43,469 bases of DNA, taken from assembly GCA_900316295.1 (NCBI GenBank), contig ONCJ01000030.1, forward strand, positions 1 through 43,469, given 5' to 3'. How positions within the stretch are numbered: the first letter of the stretch is position 1; each line of letters begins with the position of its first letter. Shown here in pieces: positions 9,400 through 16,485 of this stretch. The translations under genes and the position numbers were made by a program. Under the pieces are notes generated by a model. That model saw nothing but the letters and a program-made list of their open reading frames with translations, ran no database searches and had not been told where the DNA came from. This DNA is from an uncultured Prevotella sp. GTDB lineage: Bacteria; Bacteroidota; Bacteroidia; Bacteroidales; Bacteroidaceae.

Positions 9400-10725
9400 T
9401 CACACGACTGTTTGCCGTTGTTTCAGTTCAAGGTATTTATTTATGACATCTATGGAGAGCTTCTCAGGCGTTGTGAGCAGACTGAGAATACCATGTTGCT
9501 TGAGTCGGGAGACTATCATACGCTTTTCGTATACGAATTTCTCAGCGATGACGTGACGGTAATAGTCTTCTGTGGTCTTGGTTGGTGTGTCTACATAGTC
9601 GTTGAGTTCTCTATCCTCGAAGAACACCACGAGCAGGCGATGGCGACTGTTGAGGAGTTTGAGGAAAGGTAACTGGCGTTCCATCTCGATGAGACCGGAG
9701 AAATTGGTGTAGAGAACCATCAGGCTACGCTTGGTGACATGCTTGCCCAGCTGGACACAGAGGGCTGAATAGTCGGTCTCGCCGAACACCGTCTCTTGCG
9801 AATAGAGGCTCTGTAGTATCATCTGCATCTGTCCTGGCTGGCGTGAGGCGGCGACATGGGTGTCGAGCCGATTGGCAAAGGTGATGAGTCCAGCCTTGTC
9901 TTCTCGTTTCATCGTGACATACGACAGTACCAGTGAGGCGTTGATGGCATAGTCGAGCAGGGTCATACCATTGAATGCCTGCTGCATCACCCTACCCTTG
10001 TCGATGACGTTATACACCTGCTGGGAGCGCTCGTCACGGTATATATTGACCATCAGCTGATGGCGACGGGCAGTAGCCTTCCAGTTGATGGTGCGGTATT
10101 CGTCGCCTTGGACGTATTCCTTGATTTGCTCGTACTCGGTATTGTTGCCTGCCCTGCGTATCTTCTTGATGCCAAGGTCGCGTAACTTGTCGCTCATGGC
10201 GAGTAACTCGTATTTATTGAGCATGAGATAGGAGGGGAACACCATGACGTCGACTGGTTCGTCAAGGACATACCGACGCTGAACCAGTCCGATACGGGTG
10301 CTGACGAAGACCAGCACATGTCCAAATCCATATACTCCACGGCGCACAGGACGAAGGGTATAGGAGATAACGGTGGACGGCATGCCTGTCGCCGTGGGCA
10401 GAGTGGCTGAGTAAGAGACATCCCTACGCTGGAAGATGGGAGGTATCTCGTCTATCACCTGCATGTTGACACGGAAGGGATAGCGGCTGGTAAGACGGAC
10501 ACTCACCTCGTTGTCATCGCCATTAGAGAAGCGCTGGGAGCATGTCCTCGCTGCATCTATGCCCTGCCATTTGTAATAGAGCATTGCCAGTTCGGTGAGT
10601 ACCGCTGCAAGAAGGGTGAACACCAAGGCTTTGCCTATCACGAACATGACAGGAAACACATATCCCATTGCTACGGCAAGGATGGTGATAGTGAGGGCTA
10701 TATAGAAGCGCTTGGTTAAGAACAT
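9400..10725 (-). CDS. DUF58 domain protein, MoxR partner
   Basis: A 441-residue membrane protein. Two hydrophobic helices occupy residues about 7-50. The DUF58 signature lies at about 194-235: NNTEYEQIKEYVQGDEYRT, then INWKATARR, then IYRDERSQQVYNVID. The region after it has a von Willebrand A-like look (VIDKGR, then LLDYAINASLVLSYV and a later SLMVLYTNFSGL). DUF58 proteins are almost always next to a MoxR AAA+ ATPase and are thought to act with it in protein or complex maturation at the membrane. That pairing is present here, with moxR 25 bases upstream. Its stop comes six bases before the chosen ATG of the TPR regulator. The assignment is secure; the substrate is unknown. Confidence 0.92.
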   Translation of the reverse strand: MFLTKRFYIALTITILAVAMGYVFPVMFVIGKALVFTLLAAVLTELAMLYYKWQGIDAARTCSQRFSNGDDNEVSVRLTSRYPFRVNMQVIDEIPPIFQRRDVSYSATLPTATGMPSTVISYTLRPVRRGVYGFGHVLVFVSTRIGLVQRRYVLDEPVDVMVFPSYLMLNKYELLAMSDKLRDLGIKKIRRAGNNTEYEQIKEYVQGDEYRTINWKATARRHQLMVNIYRDERSQQVYNVIDKGRVMQQAFNGMTLLDYAINASLVLSYVTMKREDKAGLITFANRLDTHVAASRQPGQMQMILQSLYSQETVFGETDYSALCVQLGKHVTKRSLMVLYTNFSGLIEMERQLPFLKLLNSRHRLLVVFFEDRELNDYVDTPTKTTEDYYRHVIAEKFVYEKRMIVSRLKQHGILSLLTTPEKLSIDVINKYLELKQRQTVV

Positions 10726-10750
10726 TTTTTATTGCACAACACCTAATTAA

Positions 10751-11725
10751 TTATTTAGGAACTTCCACCTTGTCTATTAGTCGCATGGCGATTTTTTGCG
10801 GTGTATATCCCTCCATCTCTGCCTCGGCGGTGAGGAGCAGACGATGTTGGAGCACGCTCGGAGTGACGGTCTTGATGTCTTCGGGCGTGATGAAATCGCG
10901 ACCTTGTAACAGTGCGTATGCCTTAGACGCATTCATAATAGCCACCGACGCGCGCGGTGAGGCTCCAAGGAACACCGCCTTGCTGGTGCGTGTCTGCTGG
11001 ACGATGCTGGTGATATATCTCAGCAGACTCTCCTCGACATACACCTTGTCGAGCATCTGGCGCATCTGCAGCAGTTCTTCCTTGCTCAAAACGGGCTGGA
11101 TGTCGCCGAGTTGGGTCAGACGGGAATTGTGCTGATGGCGCTGGAGTATGGCGAGTTCCTCCTCGGCTGTAGGGTAATTCATCACTATCTTGAACAGGAA
11201 GCGGTCGAGCTGAGCCTCTGGTAGTCGGTATGTTCCCTCCTGCTCCACTGGGTTTTGGGTAGCTATGATGGTATAGATGTCACCCATGTGATGGGTCTCA
11301 CCATCGATACTCACCTGACGTTCTTCCATAACTTCGAAGAGCGCAGCCTGCGTCTTGGCTGGTGCACGGTTGATCTCATCGACAAGTATGACGTCGGCAA
11401 ACACCGGTCCCTTATGGAAGTCGAATTCGGATGTCTTCATATTGAACACCGTAGTACCCAGCACGTCACTTGGCATCAGGTCGGGCGTGAACTGTATGCG
11501 ATTGAAGTCTGCATCAATCAGACGTGTGACGAGTCGTGCCAAAAGGGTTTTTGCCACACCTGGCACACCCTCGAGCAGCACATGACCATTGGCGAGGATG
11601 GCTGTCAAGACAAGATCTACAGCCTCTGTCTGTCCCACAATGACCTGAGAGATTTGGTCTCTCAGCGTTGCAACCTTCTCACTAAAGGCTGTCAGGTCGA
11701 TTCTTTCTTGTTTCTTTTCTTCCAT
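10751..11725 (-). CDS. MoxR-type AAA+ ATPase
   Basis: A 324-residue AAA+ ATPase of the MoxR family. The Walker A motif is GVPGVAKT (residues 53-60), Walker B is VILVDEIN (112-119), and the family motif [17 protein letters not shown] follows. Sensor-1 is [21 protein letters not shown], and a sensor-2 helical lid region contains [10 protein letters not shown]. Length and domain order are normal. MoxR ATPases act as chaperone-like enzymes that assemble or activate partner complexes, using DUF58 and von Willebrand A partners. Here it lies between DUF4350 (35 bases upstream) and DUF58 (25 bases downstream), as in the standard Bacteroidetes cluster. No enzyme or complex gene nearby stands out as its obvious client. 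Confidence 0.95.
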   Translation of the reverse strand: MEEKKQERIDLTAFSEKVATLRDQISQVIVGQTEAVDLVLTAILANGHVLLEGVPGVAKTLLARLVTRLIDADFNRIQFTPDLMPSDVLGTTVFNMKTSEFDFHKGPVFADVILVDEINRAPAKTQAALFEVMEERQVSIDGETHHMGDIYTIIATQNPVEQEGTYRLPEAQLDRFLFKIVMNYPTAEEELAILQRHQHNSRLTQLGDIQPVLSKEELLQMRQMLDKVYVEESLLRYITSIVQQTRTSKAVFLGASPRASVAIMNASKAYALLQGRDFITPEDIKTVTPSVLQHRLLLTAEAEMEGYTPQKIAMRLIDKVEVPK

Positions 11726-11760
11726 AGCTATAATGTATTTCTATTGTTTCAAACGTTCTA

Positions 11761-13020
11761 TTACAACCCTATCAGTTGTTCTATTTCCACCATTTCATCG
11801 ATAATTCGGCGCATATCATCGTCGTCGACATCGTCGTCTGATGAGACTGTCTGCCTGAGGGTCTTCAGCCGCTGGCGTATGACCTCACGCCGGAGTCCTG
11901 TATGTACTGACAGGATATCCACCGACTGTCTGTCGGAAGCCTCGTCGTCGACATCAATCATGAGTTGTCGGCGCAGGGTCTCGGCAAAAAACAGGTATTT
12001 CTTACGTACCAAGTCTTTATTGTCATGCCACTGATGATACAAGGTGCCGATGAGTTCGATAAATTCCATAGATCGGTTTTGCGGAGGCGACATCACTGGT
12101 ATGACTCGCTGGCGACGCCGAGAGGTACATAGGAAAAACAGCAGCAATCCTCCTGCAGTGAGCCATACAGCCCATCGTAATGGTGGCTGGCGCATCACAA
12201 AACTGAGCGGTGATGACTGGCTTTGGATTGTCTTTTCGAGATAAGCCTCCGTCCTTAGGATAGGCAGGCTATCCATCTCGTTCATCAGTCGGAACGTCAG
12301 ATGGGCATTGTCCTGATCGAGCACCGTATAGTTGGTGAAGAGAAGCGGATCGCAACACACCGTGAGTTGTCCATCGCCAATCTTCTGACTGACAGCTGCA
12401 GGCTCTTCCTTCCACTCCATCGTCGAGTCAGTAATCCACGACTGCGACCACTTATTATATAATGTGTGATACTTCTTCTTAGTATATACAGCCAGCTCGC
12501 CCGTTACTATCTGTGGGAACACACGATAGATGCGTTTGGGATATGTCTGGCGACGACCAACCCAGTGGAGAGAATCGCGACTGTAGCCACTTGCCACCAT
12601 ACGTCTGACCAAAGACAGATTGAAAGAACAGCCGCCGTATGTGCCAAATCCCAAGGAGTCGTCGACATTCTCACTGGTACGTCCTGCCACTATCATGACA
12701 TGGCTACCGCGACGGAGTAGGCGCAAGAGGGCGCTGACATCAGTATCTGACGGAGTAAACGACTCGGTGACAATAAGAACACCTATGGCTGAATCGGGCA
12801 GTGCTCTGTCGAGTTGATATAGGCTCTTATCGGTGACACCATACCCTTGGGGTATGGAAATCTTCATCAGCGAGTCCATGACATAGCATCCGAAAGGCTG
12901 TTTGCTGTCATGACGGAAGCTGACGGTCCACTGGAAGCGACGTGGCATCTGCCATTGTGCCACGAGGAGGAGGACGAGGAAGAGTAGTACTCCTATAAGG
13001 AAGCGTGAGTTGAGTTTCAT
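11761..13020 (-). CDS. DUF4350 domain membrane protein
   Basis: A 419-residue protein with an N-terminal transmembrane helix (about 8-24). A periplasmic DUF4350-like domain follows (about 35-260), with QPFGCYVMDSLM, VLIVTESFTPSDTDVSALLR and GSHVMIVAG, reminiscent of a glutamine-amidotransferase-like fold. A second helix (about 280-298, WAVWLTAGGLLLFFL) precedes a basic cytoplasmic tail with predicted helices and an acidic run (SSDDDVDDDDM) near the C-terminus. Proteins of this type accompany MoxR/DUF58 clusters in many bacteria. Its first four bases overlap the stop of the DUF4129 gene (ATG within 13017-13020), implying translational coupling. No enzymatic role is known to me. Confidence 0.82.
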   Translation of the reverse strand: MKLNSRFLIGVLLFLVLLLVAQWQMPRRFQWTVSFRHDSKQPFGCYVMDSLMKISIPQGYGVTDKSLYQLDRALPDSAIGVLIVTESFTPSDTDVSALLRLLRRGSHVMIVAGRTSENVDDSLGFGTYGGCSFNLSLVRRMVASGYSRDSLHWVGRRQTYPKRIYRVFPQIVTGELAVYTKKKYHTLYNKWSQSWITDSTMEWKEEPAAVSQKIGDGQLTVCCDPLLFTNYTVLDQDNAHLTFRLMNEMDSLPILRTEAYLEKTIQSQSSPLSFVMRQPPLRWAVWLTAGGLLLFFLCTSRRRQRVIPVMSPPQNRSMEFIELIGTLYHQWHDNKDLVRKKYLFFAETLRRQLMIDVDDEASDRQSVDILSVHTGLRREVIRQRLKTLRQTVSSDDDVDDDDMRRIIDEMVEIEQLIGL

Positions 13021-13670
13021 TCCTCACCTCCTTTCTCAACGCCTTCTTTAGGTGGACACTGCTGTCGCAGTGTGTCTTGCAGGTCTTGCATCGTCTCATA
13101 CAACGACACATCAGCATCGTAATTGCCGTAACGAACCCTGACGAAGTTCATGCTGAAGGTGCGGAAGGTGTCATTCTGCATCTCCACTATATATTGTGTA
13201 GGTGTCTTGAAGATTTGCCAATTGATGTAGTCATTATCTGAAAGGTAGCGCAGCGTCTGTAGGTATACCATGCGGACTGCCTCATGGTAGTTCTCATTAT
13301 CCAGAGCATGACGTATGGCTTTCTCAAAATCTATACCGTAGATAGTATCTTCCTCGGGATAGTATTCTTTGTTCTTTCCCGTACTTCCAAATAGTTTCGG
13401 ACGATAGCGCACCAACAGATAGATAATGGCGGCAAGTACGATAACACCAGCAACAATCCATATCAGTCTGACATAATCTTCGTCAATAGATACATCAAAG
13501 AACTGGGATAAGAACCGCTGAACCTTTTCTGTTATCCACTGCATCAGATTGAAGTCGGGAGTAACAAGTTCTCTGCTATAGTCATAGTCGGACTGGCTCT
13601 TCCACTCGACAAGAGAGAGAGAGTCACAACGCAGAGTGTCTGCCACCGTTAGTCCCAACACAGGATTCAT
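13017..13670 (-). CDS. DUF4129 domain membrane protein
   Basis: A 217-residue protein with one clear transmembrane helix (about residues 68-88, LIWIVAGVIVLAAIIYLLV). The C-terminal soluble domain has the DUF4129 look: DFEKAIRHALDNENYHEAVR, then VYLQTLRYLSDNDYINWQIFKT, then FVRVRYGNYDADVSLYETMQ. DUF4129 domains are found beside, or fused to, transglutaminase and MoxR-cluster proteins. No signal peptide is obvious. The gene begins 19 bases after the upstream multi-TM protein and overlaps the DUF4350 start by four bases, so it belongs to the same transcript. The role is probably structural or assembly-related, by context only. Confidence 0.82.
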   Translation of the reverse strand: MNPVLGLTVADTLRCDSLSLVEWKSQSDYDYSRELVTPDFNLMQWITEKVQRFLSQFFDVSIDEDYVRLIWIVAGVIVLAAIIYLLVRYRPKLFGSTGKNKEYYPEEDTIYGIDFEKAIRHALDNENYHEAVRMVYLQTLRYLSDNDYINWQIFKTPTQYIVEMQNDTFRTFSMNFVRVRYGNYDADVSLYETMQDLQDTLRQQCPPKEGVEKGGEE

Positions 13671-13689
13671 CAGTCCTTACGACATCTAT

Positions 13690-14673
13690 TTACAATGATT
13701 CAAAATTTTCGATTTCATCGTTATTATCAGCCATCTTTTCGAAACGCTGAATATCCTCATCGACGCTGAAATGGTCACGCTGCTCGGCGGCGCTGCCATA
13801 TTGATAGGCAAGTGCAACGACAGAGAATGACGTGGTAAGGTAGGCACCAAAGGCCTGTACGACGGCAAGGACATACATAATGGAACTATATGTCAGTGAG
13901 GAAGTGAATGCACTACCGTCATCATTTATCGCAAAGACCATCTTGACAATCATAGCTATATACCACGGCATGGTGGTGAAACCCTGTACGAAACCTGCAA
14001 GTATACCAACGACAAGGAGCAACAGGAATGTACCGCCCCAGGTGAGCCATCCCAGGATGAACCCTCGTCCGATAGCTCCGAACATTGTCATATCATCCTC
14101 AAAGAGATAGACTGGCAGTGAATGGGTCATAGCTATTGCCAAGGCAAACAACAGAACTACTCCGAGCAGCAAGAACCATAAGGACAGGCTGACGAGTAAA
14201 AGGATTATGACGAAGTAGAGTATTGTTAATAACGACAATGCAAAAAGCAAAAGCAACGCACGTCGCAGTCCTTTGAAAAACATCTGCTTCAGGTCAGCAA
14301 ATGCCACTCCTGACAGTCCTCCGGCATGGTCACGATCGTAGCGCATCATGGAATACAACATGGCAACGAGAATGGACACGCCGACATAATTGAACAAGAT
14401 GAGTGCCAGATAAGACACCAAGTAGCCTGCTCCATCCTGAAGTTCGGACGGCATAATGTCTCCTACCGATTCTGACAGCATGCCACCCTCGATGATTCCG
14501 CCTGCCATAGCATTGAGCGCCAAAGCCTGAACAAGACATAAAGGCAGCAAGAGATAACAGCTCAGCTGCAGCCATAGCTTCCAGTTCTGACGCAGGAATG
14601 CGAAAGTGACACTGAACTTCTCGCCAAAGGTACGCTCCTTATACAATGGTATTTTGCTGTTTGTTTGCATCAT
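13690..14673 (-). CDS. Multi-pass membrane protein of the MoxR cluster
   Basis: A 327-residue integral membrane protein with about six to seven hydrophobic segments. These include LWLQLSCYLLLPLCLVQALAL near residue 40, two adjacent strong helices at about 145-195 (ALLLLFALSLLTILYFVIIL and SLWFLLLGVVLLFALAIAM), and another around 220-240. The N- and C-terminal tails are charged and cytoplasmic in appearance. It resembles the glycerophosphodiesterase-type membrane domains that often sit with SpoIIM-like proteins, but I cannot assign it to a named family. Two consecutive Met codons (14673 and 14670) could serve as the start. The upstream gene overlaps it by about 35 bases, which suggests coupled translation. 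Confidence 0.8.
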   Translation of the reverse strand: MMQTNSKIPLYKERTFGEKFSVTFAFLRQNWKLWLQLSCYLLLPLCLVQALALNAMAGGIIEGGMLSESVGDIMPSELQDGAGYLVSYLALILFNYVGVSILVAMLYSMMRYDRDHAGGLSGVAFADLKQMFFKGLRRALLLLFALSLLTILYFVIILLLVSLSLWFLLLGVVLLFALAIAMTHSLPVYLFEDDMTMFGAIGRGFILGWLTWGGTFLLLLVVGILAGFVQGFTTMPWYIAMIVKMVFAINDDGSAFTSSLTYSSIMYVLAVVQAFGAYLTTSFSVVALAYQYGSAAEQRDHFSVDEDIQRFEKMADNNDEIENFESL

Positions 14674-15616
14674 GATTTCGTTTAAATGGTAATATTATGA
14701 AATAAAAAATTACAAATGCTGCAGAAAGAAGGATAAAAGAAAGCCTAAGGACATCAGGCAGCTCCGTATGACGAGTGACATATCCCTCGATGAAGCCAGC
14801 TATAATAAACAGTGGTATCGTACCTGTAATAATCTTCACGCCTCGTTTTGCCCCCATACGGAAGGACGTGAGCCTGCTGTATGTACCAGGAAAGAGCCAC
14901 CCGTTGCCCATAGCGAGACCTGCGGCTCCGGCTACGACAATAGATGACAGTTCAAGCGTACCATGCAACATTATGGCAAGAAGCGCCTCACCAAGCATAC
15001 CCTGCTGATAGAAGAAAGTGGTGAACGTGCCAACCATAACCCCATTTTGCAGCAAGAGCAGACCAGGGAAGAAACTTGTCAGTACACCCGAAACGAATAT
15101 ATTGAACGAAACCATCACATTATTGATGGTTATACCCAGGAACATAGCAGACTCATTATCACTATCGTAGACAGCCATAGGTGTACCTTTACGGATATTC
15201 TCCATCGTCATATCCATATAGTCCTGCCCAAGTATGAGTTGTGGGAAAGAAGCATCGCCGAGTGTCGACACTATACCAACGAGCACGCTCAACATAAAGA
15301 TGACAAAAGAGGCAAGCAACAATCGACGCGACTGCCACATCACATCGGGCACCTCATCGGTCCAGAAGGTCACCACCCTACTCCATTTCTCACGCTTGTT
15401 ACGATATATCTCATTATGAAGCGCTGATGCAAGGTTGTTAAGATATATAGTAATACGTGACTGTGGATAGTGAGTCTGGGCAAAGGCGAGATCGGCTGTC
15501 AGCTCTACATAGACATCAGCAAGTCTGTCGGGTGACTGCTTTGCTGCTGCCTCAACAAGAGTTTCCGTATCCTTCCATCGCTCAATATTCCGGCGTATAA
15601 ACTGCACTTCCTTCAT
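14639..15616 (-). CDS. SpoIIM-like (DUF95) membrane protein
   Basis: A 325-residue protein of the stage II sporulation protein M-like family. The N-terminal ~95 residues are soluble and helical (FIRRNIERWKDTETLVEAAA, then LADVYVELTADLAFAQTHYP). Several transmembrane helices follow. The family-specific segment is LLLLQNGVMVGTFTTFFYQQ, then HGTLELSSIVVAGAAGLAMG and WLFPGTYSR. In non-sporulating bacteria this family has no sporulation role and commonly sits opposite an RDD-family gene in MoxR clusters, as it does here. It is the first gene of the minus-strand cluster, with a -7 box 23 bases upstream. Its 3' end overlaps the next gene by about 35 bases. Confidence 0.9.
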   Translation of the reverse strand: MKEVQFIRRNIERWKDTETLVEAAAKQSPDRLADVYVELTADLAFAQTHYPQSRITIYLNNLASALHNEIYRNKREKWSRVVTFWTDEVPDVMWQSRRLLLASFVIFMLSVLVGIVSTLGDASFPQLILGQDYMDMTMENIRKGTPMAVYDSDNESAMFLGITINNVMVSFNIFVSGVLTSFFPGLLLLQNGVMVGTFTTFFYQQGMLGEALLAIMLHGTLELSSIVVAGAAGLAMGNGWLFPGTYSRLTSFRMGAKRGVKIITGTIPLFIIAGFIEGYVTRHTELPDVLRLSFILLSAAFVIFYFIILPFKRNHDANKQQNTIV

Positions 15617-15638
15617 AGTTGACCTACAAAAAACAATG

Positions 15639-15646
15639 CAAAGGTA
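15639..15646 (-). promoter_or_regulatory. Candidate -7 element of the MoxR cluster
   Basis: On the minus strand the sequence reads TACCTTTG followed by CATTG, a perfect TAnnTTTG box 23 bases upstream of the SpoIIM-like start codon. I do not see a convincing TTTG -33 box at the right distance, so an activator may be needed or the box may be weak. Confidence 0.5.
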
Positions 15647-15652
15647 CGAAAT

Positions 15653-15683
15653 AATGCGTAATGCATAACACTGAATGCGTAAT
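15653..15683. repeat. 10-base direct repeat in the divergent control region
   Basis: AATGCGTAAT occurs at 15653-15662 and again at 15674-15683. The start-to-start distance is 21 bases, two turns of the helix. It lies between the two divergent -7 boxes of the SpoIIM-like and RDD genes. It could be an operator or simply a low-complexity AATGC-rich spacer. Confidence 0.45.
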
Positions 15684-15747
15684 TATTTTTTTATTATTCC
15701 GATATACTTTTTATCTTTTAAGTCTTCCACCTTTTTACTTTTTGTAT

Positions 15748-15755
15748 TACCTTTG
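15748..15755 (+). promoter_or_regulatory. Candidate -7 element of the RDD gene
   Basis: TACCTTTG, again followed by CAT, matches the Bacteroidetes -7 box. It ends seven bases before the ATG at 15763, so the transcript would start almost at the start codon and have little or no leader. No clear TTTG lies 19-21 bases upstream. Confidence 0.5.
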
Positions 15756-15762
15756 CATCGCA

Positions 15763-16485
15763 ATGGGAGAATCGAATATAGTAACGGGACAATACGTACG
15801 CATCAGTCAGACGGCTGCAAGCGTAGGTGAGCGAATGCTTGCCCGCCTCCTTGACATCATCATCGTAACATGTTATTTCATCGGCATCACCCTTCTGATG
15901 GCAGAGATAAACATCACATGGACACAAACTCAGGTATTCTTTGCCATAGCCGTATACCTGCCTGCCCTCTTCTACTCTTTCCTCTTTGAAGTTCTCAACA
16001 ACGGTCAGACTATCGGTAAGATGGTGATGAAGATCAGAGTGGTGAACAAAGACGGAAGCCGACCGACACTCGGTGCATATTTCATGCGATGGCTGTTATG
16101 GATAATTGACGGCAACATGGGGATCGGCATTATCGTCATACTACTATCCAAAAACAACCAAAGGATTGGCGACCTTGCTGCCGGCACGATGGTAATACGT
16201 CTGCAGAGCTATAAAAAGATACACGTTTCGCTCGATGAATTCGGCCATCTTTCCGCAAACTACAAGCCTATATATGCACAGGTGAGCGACCTGTCGCTGA
16301 ACCAAATTGACGTAATACAACGATGCCTAAACTCAGAATACAGCAGAGAGAGAAGTATGCGAATAAACACGCTCTACCATAAGGTACACGACATGCTGGG
16401 CATCCCATACGACAAGAGGGCACCCGAACAATTCCTATACACAGTGGTACGTGACTATCAGCATTTTGCCCTCGAGGAGGTTTAG
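15763..16485 (+). CDS. RDD family membrane protein
   Basis: A 240-residue protein. I chose the ATG at 15763 because the frame upstream of it (from 15661) covers the promoter region and adds an atypical hydrophobic leader. The RDD signature is VGERMLARLLDIIIV near residue 25, with the family's Arg-Asp-Asp-type polar residues in the first helix. Two more helices and the motif NGQTIGKMVMKIRVVNKDG follow, then FMRWLLWIIDG and NQRIGDLAAGTMVI. The C-terminal ~80 residues are soluble. RDD proteins are small membrane proteins of poorly known role, some linked to ion transport. It is divergent from the MoxR cluster, a common pairing. Its stop codon overlaps the stop of the convergent gene on the other strand. 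Confidence 0.92.
   Translation: MGESNIVTGQYVRISQTAASVGERMLARLLDIIIVTCYFIGITLLMAEINITWTQTQVFFAIAVYLPALFYSFLFEVLNNGQTIGKMVMKIRVVNKDGSRPTLGAYFMRWLLWIIDGNMGIGIIVILLSKNNQRIGDLAAGTMVIRLQSYKKIHVSLDEFGHLSANYKPIYAQVSDLSLNQIDVIQRCLNSEYSRERSMRINTLYHKVHDMLGIPYDKRAPEQFLYTVVRDYQHFALEEV

Noticed and set aside
11255-12034. 259-codon plus-strand frame opposite moxR and DUF4350
   Set aside because: It is antisense to two well-supported genes, and its translation is low-complexity Ser-rich shadow sequence.
14639-15616. Sporulation function for the SpoIIM-like protein
   Set aside because: The organism is a non-sporulating Bacteroidales, and the family has a wide distribution outside sporulation.
15661-15762. 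Upstream ATG extension of the RDD protein
   Set aside because: The extra 34 residues cover the promoter boxes and do not fit the family; MGESNIVTG at 15763 is the natural start.
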